DNA of 64,000 nt from Carposina sasakii (GCA_014607495.2 CP053157.1:372001-436000), one strand, 5' to 3'; counted from the stretch's first letter, positions 1 to 10,850 are shown. The notes: a model not told the origin generated them from the sequence alone. Translations and numbers: made by a program.

Positions 1-716
1 CAATGTTTTCCGATTCTGAAAGTGAATTTGAAGACGATTTAGCATTGTTATTTTTAAATGAATATCTCCGCGTCACAAACAAAAAAAAAAGAAAACAGAG
101 AAGATATTGGGTTCATGATATATATCTCTTCCCATGCCGCATTGCGTAAAGTAATATCCCGATATTCTTTACACTTAATATTATAAATGGCTTCATATCG
201 CCTAACCAATTCAATTAGTTGTTCATCTCCCATTGCAACGCGAGCGTGACCTGTCTATGTCTGACTGACGCGCTAGGAACGTAAGATCTAGAAACACACT
301 GATCGTACGCGTGGGAACGCGTGTGATTATCCCCTCCACGTTCCCACGCCGATCTGGCGCGACAGGTCGAACGTTGCATGGGACGCATGGGATAGCATTG
401 CGTATGACAAGTATGTTTCTAAGCATACAAATATCAGGGTCCAGATATCATAATGCATTGCGTACGTTGCGTACGTGGGACAAGTGTGTTTCTACCATAA
501 TTGAATTGGTTAGGCGATATGAAGCCATTTATAATATTAAGTGTAAAGAATATCGGGATATTACTTTACGCAATGCGGCATGGGAAGAGATATATATCAT
601 GAACCCAATATCTTCTCTGTTTTCTTTTTTTTTTGTTTGTGACGCGGAGATATTCATTTAAAAATAACAATGCTAAATCGTCTTCAAATTCACTTTCAGA
701 ATCGGAAAACATTGTA
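1..716. repeat. Inverted duplication of a Harbinger-derived fragment
   Basis: Bases 1-217 reappear as a near-perfect reverse complement at about 498-716, around a 280-base spacer. Each arm holds two coding remnants. One is the start of a protein with an acidic serine stretch followed by KKRKQRRYWVHD, as in the N-terminus of Harbinger/PIF transposases (plus strand from base 3 in the left arm). The other is a MADF-like segment with ELVRRYEAIYN and NAAWEEI on the opposite strand, as in the second Harbinger protein. The two genes converge and their middles are gone, so the arm looks like an internally deleted Harbinger derivative. The left arm reaches the window edge and may extend beyond it. The family assignment is by motif recognition only. 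Confidence 0.6.
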
Positions 717-850
717 CATTTGTGCACCGGGAGAACTAACAACAGCGTCTGATGTCAATACACGTAGTATACGTGGGACAAGTGTGCACACAATCTCTCC
801 CACGTCGCATTGCATACGTTGCGTACGTGGGACAAGTGTGTTTCTACCTT
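455..850. repeat. Repeated subterminal sequence of the Harbinger-like block
   Basis: The string GCGTACGTGGGACAAGTGTG followed by TTTCTACC occurs at about 468-496 and again at about 819-847. Weaker relatives lie at 285-310 (inverted), 385-415 and 765-790. These are probably terminal or subterminal repeats of the same element family, bounding the right arm of the inverted duplication. No target duplication was resolved. Confidence 0.45.
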
Positions 851-950
851 TATGGTTTGGGTAATGTTTTACAATAGCTATTTCAATATGGCTGAATAGC
901 TGTGCTATAAGGATGTGTTTTGATTTTATTTGACAAATTTATATTTCACT

Positions 951-1045
951 AGTGAACGCTCGCGACTTCGTCCGCGTGGATTGCAGAAAAAAATAAGGAC
1001 ATCCCGGGACAAAAATATTTTCCCGGGATAAAGAGTAGGTATTCT
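951..1045 (-). mobile_element. Helitron 3' end fragment (Lep1-like)
   Basis: Read on the minus strand, this ends in a GGACG/CGTCC-type hairpin and ACTAGT, with the CCCGGGATAA motif upstream. These features are shared with the complete Helitron copies at 21648-22620 and 61987-62308. The copy is truncated. Confidence 0.5.
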
Positions 1046-1374
1046 ATGTCTGTCTTCCTCTTAAACCACTCCATCTGTTTAAAAAAGTTAAAAAGATCTC
1101 AGCACACATAGAGACAGGCAAATAGCGGAAAGCAACTTTCAACTTCACATAGAATGTTTGGCGTCTGCACATACGCGGGATGTAACTGGCAGGCTCCATA
1201 TAGGGAGGGTGTACGGCTCTTTTGAAATTTTAGGCTGTACTTTTTTATGTGGTTTTCACGGTCTTCGTTTCTACCTAAGATTTCTATGTTTCTAACCTGG
1301 CCGTTTTTGTTTTTATTGTTGCTATTGTATTTATGAATGGTGTGTAATCTTTAAATAAATAGGTATTCTATTCT
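1046..1374. other. Intergenic, no gene seen
   Basis: There is no ORF with recognisable content and no repeat that I can pair with another copy in the window. Confidence 0.5.
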
Positions 1375-1377
1375 ATT

Positions 1378-1850
1378 TTACTTGTCCTTGCTTGGTTGGG
1401 TCTTTCGTCGGTTGACACCATGAGCCGATGACACCGCGGTGTCAACTGCACAGGACGTTTTTTGAATTGTGCGATGGACACCGCGGTGTCATGTAATAAT
1501 CTATGGTCAATCGACCAATAATTCTTTTGGACTTCGTCGTTTGACAACATGGTCCTAACCAACTTTTTCAATAAACCTCCTAAAATGCTCTACTAACCAG
1601 TACATAAATAACAATTCTTATTTTTATTCTTGCTAGTGGTCGTAGTCATCTTTACTTTAGGACCATTGTGTCATACGACAAAGTCCAAAAGAATTATTGG
1701 TCGATTGACACCACGGTGTGTATCGCGCTCTTCAAAAAAGTTCCTTGTGCACTTGACACCGCGATATCATCGGCTCGTGGTGTCATCCGACGAAAGACCC
1801 GCTTGGTTAGAACTTGGTATAGTCGACCAAATGGATATTCTTATGTTGTG
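1378..1850. mobile_element. Foldback element with 170-190 bp arms
   Basis: About 1378-1560 is an imperfect reverse complement of about 1662-1850. Both arms carry GACACCGCGGTGTCA-type palindromes and the string GAATTATTGGTCGATTGA. The roughly 100-base spacer has no coding signal. This fits a non-autonomous foldback or MITE. No clear target duplication was seen. Confidence 0.6.
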
Positions 1851-2068
1851 AGCGTCCGCTAGTAGCTGATGTATCAAAATCTCCTCTTGTATCCCCTTAC
1901 TCACGGTATCCTAGTGAATGAGTGTGAACCATTAAGCTATATCTCGTAATTTTTAACATTATGTAGGCAAAAGCGTAAACATCGCACCAAAATACAATAG
2001 GATACAATAAGTTTTTATTGAAGTGCGCAGTATCCGCAGTTTCCAGGGGTGCCATTGTATCTCTAAAG

Positions 2069-2237
2069 GTGGGTTCCCACGGTGCGCGATTTCGCGGACG
2101 GACGCGGACACACCGACGGCTACGGACGGACGCGCAGCACGGACGCGTCTTTATTACCACGGACGCTCCGTTTCTCACGATTCGTGGTGCGGGCTAGTGC
2201 GCATCCGTCCATAATATCACGCACCGTGGGAACCCAC
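2069..2237. mobile_element. Short GC-rich MITE
   Basis: The 18-bp ends GTGGGTTCCCACGGTGCG (2069-2086) and their perfect inverse (2220-2237) bound a 169-bp GC-rich body in AT-rich surroundings. The inner part repeats CGGACG motifs. The flanks do not give an unambiguous target duplication. Confidence 0.6.
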
Positions 2238-3186
2238 TGTAAGATAACGTAACATTCAACACGTTTATATTAGATGTAAGTGAAATAGAAAAGCACTTTT
2301 TTATTTGGTCGGGTTATACCTAGGTTAGGGTTGTCGTAACGCATTTTTTTCAGGTTTTTAGAAACAGAAAATCGTGGCTTTTAATATTGGTAATCTCAAC
2401 TTATTGAATAAAAATTCATCACTGTTTTTATTTGTTACCGGCATTTATTCAAATACAATAGAAAAGATGGTGCATGTAACGAAAAAAATATGAGAGGTTA
2501 AAAAAATATATTATTTACTTCCATTAAATTATTATCAATCCCAATAGCTTTGCTTTAGGAAATACCTAGATACCTAAAGTATTCTAAGTTACTTTCTTGT
2601 TATAAAAAACTAAGTTATGTGTCAATTAATTAAAAGAAAAGTTGCATTTTCAACCCTAGTTATATGATTTTTGCGATCTCGTGAAAGCTCACCGCAAGCT
2701 CGCAAACGACATCATGCCTTTTGCGCCAAATCTCAGAGGTCGAAATAATGTAATATTGTGGTATATAAGTGATTTTACCTGTAGCTCGGGAAAGCAATAG
2801 AAAATAAACAATCTCCTTATTGTTACGCAGTAAAGTTTATATTATAATGAGGGATTTTACTTGAAATGTGTTTCGATGAAGTTTAACTTGAGTTCATTTG
2901 GGGATTTTTATTGTAGAAGTTTGTGAAAGGAATCGGTATTAGAGAAGTCCTAAAATTATTTGTAAACCAATATTTGCAATAAAAACTGTCTTTATCTCAT
3001 TACTAGTAGCCCGCCCTCGCTTCGCTTCGGTACATTCTTAACGTATTAATAAATTTTCTAATTAGCCAAATCGGTTCAGTTGTTCTCGAGTTTTAGCGAG
3101 ACTAACGAACAGCAATTCATTTTTATATATAAGAAGATATTTATGTGCATCTGTACGAGTATATCACAATATGGTTTAATTGCTAT
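2238..3186. other. Intergenic AT-rich region
   Basis: No gene is seen. Near 3003-3045 the sequence TAGTAGCCCGCCCTCGCTTC resembles an inverted Helitron 3' end, but it is too short to classify. Confidence 0.45.
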
Positions 3187-3265
3187 AACTATACGCCAAC
3201 GCTCCTGGCACGCGCTGTCATATAACGTTCTATGACGGCGTGTGCCAGGAGGATTGGCGTATAGT
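3187..3265. mobile_element. Hairpin mini-element, copy 1
   Basis: The two halves form an almost perfect hairpin with arms of about 33 bp. The arm core CGCTCCTGGCACGCGC is answered by GGCGTGTGCCAGGAGG. A second copy at 55488-55560 has the same body with a few substitutions in different flanks, so this is a dispersed element rather than a local structure. Confidence 0.65.
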
Positions 3266-3329
3266 ATAGTTGGGTTTATACTTAGTAAATTTTTCGTAAT
3301 TTTATTCATATTTAAAAAAATAATACTTT

Positions 3330-3669
3330 GTTTAATTCGTTTACTTAGGCCTTAGATAATGACTTGAAAAAAATTAATAAAAAGGTGATTTTAAAAAAAA
3401 GTTGCCTTTAAGAAAGTTCAAATAACTAATCAACCCTAATGGAGAGTCACAAGTGATTCAAAAAACAGCTATGTATCACACAATAACCAATAAGCCCATT
3501 TAATTAGTCACAAGATCACCTGATACAATTGGCGCGGTGAGCAAACATTACTGATAATCAAATCAAAAATACATTTCCTGCGAGTAATAACACTGTTGTA
3601 TAACTCAACACAATGATACTTGTTCAGCATTTCATTCAGTATTTGCCTGGCAGTCACCCACACCCTGTA
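3330..3669. mobile_element. MITE relic related to the 12071-12801 element
   Basis: It shares blocks with 12200-12801: CTTAGATAATGACTTG, AATGGAGAGTCA, ATTTCCTG plus TATAACTCAACACAATG, and the terminal CACACCCTGTA. The right end is preserved and the left end is eroded. The short ORF across it is a chance frame. Confidence 0.55.
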
Positions 3670-5312
3670 TTGCTACCCTATACCAATGTAACCAATTTGT
3701 TGCTCCGTCAGTCGGAAATCAGATACCATTCTGTTTATACCGGTATTTATGAAAACAAAATCCCCCGACGTGACAAAATTGAATCAAAAATTTCATACGT
3801 ACGGTCAACAGCAGGCCAAGATAACCATTTGCAGTTCAAAATTAGCGGTTATGCCTCCGACATAAAGGTGGCACAAAGTCCCGAGTAGATAGTCTGACAT
3901 GCTTTAGTTGGTACTTACGTAGTGTTAAGTTATTTTTTGCTTTTTATAGGGTTTAGCATTTTAAACCTTTTGTCATAATGATTGCGTAATTTTTTTGGGT
4001 CGAGGGTTTTTTTAAATTTTAAATTTAATTTTTTAATGTTTAAATTGTTATCTAAATATAATAAATAATAATTATCCTATTAAGCGTATAATAATGTTCG
4101 AAAACAAAACTATGTCAATGATTCAGCATAAGATAGCAGTTGTGAAGAAACTGATAATTTTATTACTACTTATAAATATAACTATAATATATAACCTTTT
4201 TTATCTATTAAATATCATGCAAGCATCCTCGTAATTAGGCACCCAAATAAACATACTGAACATAACTGTTCCCACGGGAACGGGAAATAACGGGAATTGA
4301 GTATAAAGGTTACGCAGAAGAAGTTAGCTGATCAAAAATTTATTTATATCATAACAAAGTACCTACCTAATTAGGTGTCTTTTAGAAGAATTTTTAAATA
4401 CTTAAGTAAGTAATCAAATTATATAACAGTAGGTACATTTATTTTGTACCAAGAAATGGCAACAAGTCTGTAAAACCGTCTATTTGTTTCCTTCCGAAGA
4501 TCCATTTATTAAAAAAAAAACTATTAAGATGAATAACACTACAACCGGTGCATTATAAACATATGAATTTCCACGAGAACACACTAAACGTACTTAACTA
4601 AAAAGAAAAATGCTACAACGGGCATAGAGCATGGCTGCTCTTAGCGCTTGCAGAAATTTCTAGAATGTAGAGCTAGTGTCCGGGATGTAGAGACATCGAG
4701 GAGCTGTTATAATGTTATGGCACAGCCCGTTCCGCAGATACGATCTAAACGCGTTATTTGTGCCTATTGCATATGCGCTTTATAATCTGATAGCGACCGC
4801 TTATGCCCTTGTCCGCGTGAGGGGGTATTGCGAAGCCCGGGCGGGTCCATAGGTAATTATAAACCTTCCTCTAGAATCACTCTATCTATTTAAAAAAACC
4901 GCATGAAAATATCTCAAAAAACGGTGCATTTTTTACTGAAGCCATGGCTAGGCTAGTTTTGTGTGCCCTTTTTGGGTTTTACTATAGGTATAGTAAAACA
5001 AGTTTCTATAGGTATAGAAACTGATAGTCATCGTGAGCAATGGGCGGCATGGTGTGCCAGTTCTTGATTCATCATGCCCTGCGTAAACATTCATCGTAGC
5101 TCATTGATCAACGCATCTCCTCCTTACCCCTCTCTACGCTACTATCAGAGAGTTCGAGATGCTTCTAGACTTTTCTAGACGTTTCCCGCTTCCCGGAGCT
5201 TCGTGGGCAATAAATTGTATCTACAGAACCCGGTTACACTCGCTACAGTTTCACTTACATCTGACGTGACTGGGGATAGGTTAGGACGTGTGTACAAGGC
5301 TTTAAAAGCATT
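3670..5312. other. Intergenic, small Helitron scraps only
   Basis: The stretch is mostly AT-rich. About 4262-4320 has the CCCACGGGAA and AACGGGAATT motifs of the Helitron tandem unit at 21648-22620. About 4835-4900 resembles an inverted Helitron end. No gene is supported. Confidence 0.4.
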
Positions 5313-5577
5313 ATACAGGATGTAATAGAAAGGGTATGTTAAGCGAAAAGCTATGTTATTAGCCCACTATAGAGAACCTATTTTTAAAATTTGAGAATCA
5401 AAATCACATATTTATTTTTCAAGTTTGTATGAACATTCCTGAGTTGTTTAGGAATTCTCCATACTATCTGGAAAAGTAAACATGTGATTTCGAGTCTGAA
5501 ATTTTGTGGATAGGTTCCTTTTAGCGGGCTATTTACATAGCTTTTCGCTTAACATACCCTTTCTGTTACATCCTGTA
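5313..5577. mobile_element. Palindromic MITE (TACAGGATGTAA ends), copy 1
   Basis: The element is a long inverted repeat of about 265 bp. It starts TACAGGATGTAATAGAAAGG, ends with the reciprocal of that, and carries GGGTATGTTAAGCGAAAAGC in each arm. Another copy lies at 54552-54815. TA at both ends fits Tc1/mariner-type integration (inference). Confidence 0.7.
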
Positions 5578-5582
5578 TATAA

Positions 5583-5690
5583 AATAAATATATTCACACT
5601 GTTCACAACACATCAACTTAGTCCCACATTAAGATCCCTAAGGTCTTGTGTCGTGGGTACTAAGCAACGGTATATAAATACTTATATTAG
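5583..5690 (-). mobile_element. 3' part of tRNA-related SINE, inverted
   Basis: It matches the tail of the SINE at 5838-6080 in reverse orientation (GTACCCACGACACAAGACCT-type core). With that copy it forms an inverted SINE pair about 150 bp apart. Confidence 0.55.
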
Positions 5691-5837
5691 TTTCTACTTG
5701 TAATATTATTGCGGGAGTAACTCTGTCTATATATTTTATTGAAGGGGTGGTATTATTCCAACATGGCGGAACCTCTCTAATCTGCAAGAATGTAAATTTG
5801 TTTTAATAAAATAAACAAAGGTATATCAATAATCGGG

Positions 5838-6080
5838 CGATCGGTCTAATAGGTAGTGACCCTGCCTGCGATGCCACAGGTCCTGGATTCGAATCCCGGT
5901 AGGTGCAAACATTGATATGATGAATATCGATGTTTGATTCCGAGTCATGGATGTTTCTATATTTATCTATGTATTTATATACCGTTGCTTCGTACCCACG
6001 ACACAAGACCTTAGGCATCTTAATGTGGGACTAAGTTAATGTGTTGTGTAGTGTGTGAATATTTATTTATTTTATTATTA
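5838..6080 (+). mobile_element. tRNA-related SINE, copy 1 (uninterrupted)
   Basis: A tRNA-like head carries a good B box (GGATTCGAATCCC) near 5883-5897. A body follows with GAGTCATGGATGTTTCTAT, GTACCCACGACACAAGACCT and an AT-rich tail. The head does not fold as a real tRNA. This copy is the empty-site reference for the transposon at 6905-11457, because the same body sequence runs uninterrupted through TCTATGTATTTATATACCG here. Confidence 0.65.
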
Positions 6081-6512
6081 ATCAATACCATTAGTAAACG
6101 AAGATTTCTTTGAAATCTTATGAAGTCTAAACGATATCACACGTAACTCTGATAATGTCGAAAGAAAGCATATTGCGCCTGCCCCATTTGTAATGAGGGG
6201 CAGGAAAGTGATGATGTAATACAAAAATTTTAGACTAAATGTGACTAAATGAAACTCGTTAAAAATAACCCTAAAAATTTACTAGCAAACTGTTTTAATA
6301 TTAGGAACTATATGCATTGACCTTTATTGAAGCAAAAGTATTGGTGAATCGGAATTGAATTACAGTGAAGTCAATTGTACTCCCTTACCGGCTACTTTTA
6401 GCTTAGCTTTGAGTAAATATAGCTAAGATAAAGCTTTCGTGTTGGTGGTATCGACTAATATCTTGAGGCACGTAGCCTCGTCAAAACGGCTACTACGTTC
6501 TAAGGCCTACTC

Positions 6513-6649
6513 CAGTGTTGCCAACCCACATCCAATGATTTTTGAATACATATAGCACATTCCCTAAAAAAATTCTGCCCCTAAGAGTCCCCCTAGTTAT
6601 CTTTTTCCCCCCTAAATTTAGAGATAAAACCCCTAAGTTGTCACCACTG
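6513..6649. mobile_element. hAT-type MITE with 8-bp duplication
   Basis: The ends CAGTGTTGCCAAC and the inverted GTTGTCACCACTG are flanked by a perfect 8-bp repeat GCCTACTC (6505-6512 and 6650-6657). The length is 137 bp. The 8-bp duplication and CAG...CTG ends are hAT hallmarks. There is no coding capacity. Confidence 0.8.
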
Positions 6650-6761
6650 GCCTACTCCTCATTTATGGCTGAACCAAATATAGAAAATTTTGTATCATTA
6701 TGCTTTTTAGTATTTTTATATAACTATAAACCGAATGGTGTTTTTTGTCTTCAAATTGACG

Positions 6762-6904
6762 ACCGATTGGTGTAGTAAGTAGTGGCCCTGCCTGCGACGC
6801 CATAGGTCCTGGGTTCGAATCCCAGTAGGTGCAAACATTGATGTGATGAATATCGATATTTGTTTCCGAGTCATGGATGTTTATGTACTTATCTATGTAT
6901 TTAT
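6762..6904 (+). mobile_element. tRNA-related SINE, copy 2, left part
   Basis: It contains GGGTTCGAATCCCAGTAGGT and GAGTCATGGATGTTTATG and is collinear with the SINE at 5838. It is cut at TCTATGTATTTAT, where the 4.55-kb transposon begins. The remainder resumes at 11458. Confidence 0.65.
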
Positions 6905-7084
6905 GGGTCAAAATCAGAGAGGTGAGAATCATGCTTCTGACAAAGATTTTCTTAATAAAATAACGTGGTATTGCTAAAATACTTGTTTCTAAATGAAGGT
7001 TCTGCACATAATAACAAGGCACTTATCATTTTTATTTTTTTACGATAATATTTTTTTAGATTTTAAACAAAAAACGTCTAAATA

Positions 7085-7731
7085 GTCATTCCGGGAACGC
7101 GTCCTTATACCATGTTTCATAGTTGAGATAACTCAAAAATGTTTACAATTAAGACTTAAAATTGTAATTTTTTAAATATTAGCTTTGAAAATCATTAAAT
7201 TACGAATATACGTATAAATTAAATTAACAACAATTTAATTTCGTCATATTTTTACTATTCAAACGCTGTCTGACATTTAATTAATCATTCAGTGAACGCG
7301 GTGGATATCGGTCGATGTAATTAAAACAAAACGCGCTAGGTGGCATTAGCGAGTAACAGTGTGAAGTTCACTAGTCAAAGGAAAAGACGCGTGTCGTATT
7401 GACGGAAAAAAATAATTGATTTTGTTGGTAAGTACCTTTTAATTTCATATATGGGAAGCGTACTTTAATTCCCTGTCACTACGGGAACACTGTTTGGTGA
7501 TTAGTTTTTCAACAATTTGCATACTTTTTGCTAAATTGTTATAAATATTACAGCTTACTTGATCCTAACCTCTAAAACCAATATCTAATATGACGGCGTG
7601 AAGCATGATATAAAAATATTCATCAAATAGTCATTTCGGGAACGGTCATTTCGGAAACGTTCTCGTATATGACGGGCGTCCTCGAAATGACGCGAGCGTT
7701 CCCGAAATGATACGGGCGTTCCTGAAATGAC
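7085..7731. repeat. Left subterminal repeats of the transposon
   Basis: The motif GTCATTTCGGGAAC, allowing one or two changes, occurs at 7085, 7630 and 7645 on the plus strand. It occurs inverted at about 7677-7691, 7696-7711 and 7716-7731. Similar copies stand at the right end. Clustered, two-orientation repeats inside the termini are typical of transposase binding sites (inference). Confidence 0.65.
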
Positions 7732-7778
7732 AATTTTCGGGCAAAATGACGGTCTAATGCTTTTATAAACATATAACA

Positions 7779-8111
7779 ATGCAAATTTTTTATTTTAGCG
7801 AACCATTTAGAAACGGTAATATGGAAAATGATAAAAATGAAAAGAAAAAGAAGTCAGAAAAACGATTAAAACAGGACAGTATAGCTTATAAAAAACATCG
7901 TGAAAAGGCTAAAGCAAGAAAACGCAAGTTTTTAGATAAAATGACACCTGAACAAAAGGAGATTAAGAGACTGAAAGATAGGGAATATTACCAAAGAAAG
8001 AAGGCTGAAAATAAAGTTAAGACTGTTAGTGATATGACTGAAAGGCAGAAGAGGAAACAAAGAAAGTTGTGGAGAAAAAATTCTCAAAAGTATAGACAGA
8101 AAAAAAGATGA
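7779..8111 (+). CDS. Transposon ORF1: basic N-terminal part of the transposase
   Basis: The 110 codons are extremely lysine- and arginine-rich, with repeated basic blocks such as REKAKARKRKF, DREYYQRKKAE and KYRQKKR. This resembles the basic DNA-binding leader of large transposases. The ORF stops at TGA 8109-8111, just after seven A residues (8100-8106). It overlaps the next ORF, in the -1 frame, through ATGA. The next ORF continues with equally basic sequence, so the two were probably one protein. The A-run indel could be a real mutation, a frameshift site, stop-start reinitiation or an assembly error. Confidence 0.6.
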   Translation: MQIFYFSEPFRNGNMENDKNEKKKKSEKRLKQDSIAYKKHREKAKARKRKFLDKMTPEQKEIKRLKDREYYQRKKAENKVKTVSDMTERQKRKQRKLWRKNSQKYRQKKR

Positions 8112-10273
8112 TGGCAAATATTTTAGGTAACAGCCCACCAGATTCTGAAAATGAGATAGAAAACGATAATCGCTTGTCAAGGAAGAGATCAGGAAGAAAA
8201 CTGGTTAAGAAAGATAAGGCACAGGCTTACAGAACTGTTAAAAAACAGAAAGATAAAATACAGAAAATGCAAAGAATTATAGATAAGTTGCGAAAAAAAG
8301 TACAGAGAAACAGAAGACGCGCAGAAAGAGTATCCCAAAAGAATGCTGATACGCCTACTCGCAAAGTTAATGAATTAACAAGAGGATGTTCTGTTACTCC
8401 TGAAGTCAGTAAACGTCTATTATTTGGCGAAGTTTTGACAACTCAACTAAAAGACACCGTTGATAAATTACCAAAAAATTCTAAAGAGCGAGAGGCTTTT
8501 CAAAAATGCGTCAGTGGCAACCGTATTAAAAAACATCGTTTAAATAATATGACCAAACAATTTCTACGCAAAAATAAAAATAATGACAACATTTTAATAT
8601 CTAACCGGAAGCATCCAACATTTTTAATCACTAATGAGATTCGTGGAGAAATTCATAAGTTTTTTGAGCGGGATGATATCAGCAGAATTTGCCCTGGTAA
8701 GAAAGACTGCCTCAAGGGAAATAAACAAAAGCGGTTGCTTCTAGACACTGTAAAAAAATTGCATCCTCAATTTCGTACTGAGACTGGAATTCGAGTTTCT
8801 TATTCGACACTCTTGAGAGAGAAGCCTTATTGGGTAGGACAACCTAAAAAATGGGATCGAGATACTTGTCTTTGTGTAAGGCACGAAAATTTTGAATATA
8901 AACTTGGCAAACTAAACCGACTAGGAGAGCTATCGCACAAATCGACATCCGAATGTATAAAAGCGCACAGCTGTGACATTACTTCTTATGATTGTATGTT
9001 TGGTTTGTGCGATGAATGCAAGGAGATCAAAATTGAATCAGGAAGTAATGAAGATACCATTGAATATTTTCAGTGGCAAGTAACAAAAGAAGAGCGAATC
9101 ATAAAAGCAGAGAAGAAAATCGTCAAACTTACTAAAAAAGTTACCGTTACAAGCATAGTCAAAGATTTGAAAGTGTCTATAGCTGCGGATATTTCTCCAA
9201 TGAAAAAACATGTTTATGGAATCAGCGAAAACTTAAAAGCCAAAAGAGAACTAAAAGATAATTTAAAAGAAACAGAGCTAATGATTCAAATTGATTTTGC
9301 TGAAAATTATATGACAAAATATGCGAAAGAGATTCAAGCGATTAGATTCGGAGCTTCAAAAGGTCAATTATCTATTCACACGGGGGTTTTTTATGCCAGA
9401 AATAATACCTCTCTAGAAACTATTTCATTTGCCACTGTGAGTGACAATTTAGACCATCAAGCTCATGCTGTATGGGGTCACCTGAAATCAGCGCTGCAGA
9501 AAATATTGAGTGTCAGGCCACACGTTACTACCCTTCATGTGTTTTCAGATGGACCCACGTCCCAGTATCGAAATCGGACTAACATTTACTTATGGATTAA
9601 AATCTTAATAGAACAATTTCCGCAAATAACTGCTTCAACGTGGACATTCAGTGAACCAGGTCATGGTAAAGGTCCAATGGATGGTGTAGGAGGAGTGCTA
9701 AAGAAAACTGCGGATGATCAAGTATTACGAGGAAACGATGTAAATACAGCTGCAGATTTTGTCCGTTTACAAAACAATACATCTGTTTCACTCCATGAAG
9801 TCACTAACGATGAAATAGTTGCAATCAAAAACTTAATACCTGAAAAAATTGATGCAATCCCAGGAATCATGAATGTAACTAAGATTATCTGGAAGAAATC
9901 TTCTGATGTCACCATACTACTGTATCAGTTTTCAAAATTGTTGCGAGAAATTAAACTGCAGGCATTTTCGGTCGAAGATAAAGATAAAAAAAGCCCAGTT
10001 CCATTAGAAATTATAGATTTAGACATAGAAAAGAATGATGAGTTTCTGAGTTCTCTTCACATGAGTAGGAAAAGTATTTATGACGCCGTATACGGATCAG
10101 ACAGTTCAGATGATGAGAATCTCCAAAAGGTTTCAGATCGACTTCATGAAAAGAATGACGATAATTTTGCTGGTACATCGTACGTAAATGATAAGGAGAA
10201 CTTCCACCCCAACATGATACGTCCAAAGACATTTTTGCTAGTAAATGTACCAACTGAAAATAAAAAAAAATGA
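8108..10273 (+). CDS. Transposon ORF2: main transposase-like protein (721 aa)
   Basis: A lysine-rich coiled stretch fills roughly residues 25-80 (KKQKDKIQKMQRIIDKLRKK). A cysteine-bearing middle follows (CLCVRHENFEYK, CMFGLCDECKE at about 255-305), as in a zinc-binding module. Acidic motifs that could form the catalytic site come next: IDFAENY (D396), HVFSDGPTSQYRN (D481) and PGHGKGPMDGVGG (D525), in the arrangement of a DDE/D RNase H-fold transposase. The third acidic residue is not certain. The last residues (TFLLVNVPTENKKK) end at an A-run, and the natural continuation is in the next frame. It lies inside intact terminal repeats, so it is the element's own transposase. I recognise the motif set from widespread insect and cnidarian transposon proteins, tentatively Sola. 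Confidence 0.75.
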   Translation: MMANILGNSPPDSENEIENDNRLSRKRSGRKLVKKDKAQAYRTVKKQKDKIQKMQRIIDKLRKKVQRNRRRAERVSQKNADTPTRKVNELTRGCSVTPEVSKRLLFGEVLTTQLKDTVDKLPKNSKEREAFQKCVSGNRIKKHRLNNMTKQFLRKNKNNDNILISNRKHPTFLITNEIRGEIHKFFERDDISRICPGKKDCLKGNKQKRLLLDTVKKLHPQFRTETGIRVSYSTLLREKPYWVGQPKKWDRDTCLCVRHENFEYKLGKLNRLGELSHKSTSECIKAHSCDITSYDCMFGLCDECKEIKIESGSNEDTIEYFQWQVTKEERIIKAEKKIVKLTKKVTVTSIVKDLKVSIAADISPMKKHVYGISENLKAKRELKDNLKETELMIQIDFAENYMTKYAKEIQAIRFGASKGQLSIHTGVFYARNNTSLETISFATVSDNLDHQAHAVWGHLKSALQKILSVRPHVTTLHVFSDGPTSQYRNRTNIYLWIKILIEQFPQITASTWTFSEPGHGKGPMDGVGGVLKKTADDQVLRGNDVNTAADFVRLQNNTSVSLHEVTNDEIVAIKNLIPEKIDAIPGIMNVTKIIWKKSSDVTILLYQFSKLLREIKLQAFSVEDKDKKSPVPLEIIDLDIEKNDEFLSSLHMSRKSIYDAVYGSDSSDDENLQKVSDRLHEKNDDNFAGTSYVNDKENFHPNMIRPKTFLLVNVPTENKKK

Positions 10274-10505
10274 ATACAGATACGTCGCAGTCGCTGACAC
10301 CTCAGTTGATGAAGATGGTGAAATAAAGGTAACCTTTCTTCGTTGTCAGCGGAACTCAGCAAAGATATTTAAACTTGAACAAAATGATGTTGCGTATGTC
10401 CCTTGTGAACAAGTTGTTAAAATTTTACCCACCCCAAAATTGCAGAAAATAGGTAGTCGTGGCTATTATTGTTTTGATGAGAATATGGACATATTTGAAA
10501 AGTAG
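10245..10505 (+). CDS. Transposon ORF3: C-terminal part of the transposase
   Basis: This 86-codon ORF overlaps the end of ORF2 in the +1 frame. Its meaningful part starts just after the run of nine A residues at about 10262-10270 (NEYRYVAVADTSVDEDGEI) and continues with IKVTFLRC and YVPCEQVVKILPTP. The smooth join with the preceding protein suggests a single ancestral C-terminal domain split by an A-run indel. The annotated ATG in this frame is probably not a real start. Confidence 0.6.
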   Translation: MYQLKIKKNEYRYVAVADTSVDEDGEIKVTFLRCQRNSAKIFKLEQNDVAYVPCEQVVKILPTPKLQKIGSRGYYCFDENMDIFEK

Positions 10506-10850
10506 GTTATTGCTAGACTTTAAGTTCAAACTTTGATACTCAAGTTATTTTGTGATTAATATGATTATGCTTATATAATGTTTCGAATTCTTAAAGACTG
10601 TTGTTAGTTTTAAAACAAATCAAACTAAAATTGATATATTTGATTTTAAGTATTGATGCAAGACTTAATGATAGTGTGCAATTACTATTTGTTCCTAATA
10701 TCTTATGTTTGTTAACTGAAACTACAAGTTTACTATTAGATTTTAAGTTTATTTTTTGATACTCATGTTACTCATTCTTTAAGTACAAATAAAGGTATAA
10801 TACTGTAAATGTTTTTATTATTTTAATGCTCAAAATATGCAAAAACCAGA
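10506..10850 (+). other. 3' untranslated part of the transposon
   Basis: The stretch is AT-rich and non-coding. AATAAA at about 10788 is a plausible polyadenylation signal for the transposase transcript. No other feature was seen before the right subterminal repeats. Confidence 0.4.

Noticed and set aside
3613..3888. 91-codon ORF
   Set aside because: Its first part is the right end of a MITE relic (CACACCCTGTA), and the rest has no recognisable content.
6663..7022. 119-codon minus-strand ORF
   Set aside because: It spans a SINE and the left end of the transposon, so it cannot be a gene that predates the insertion.
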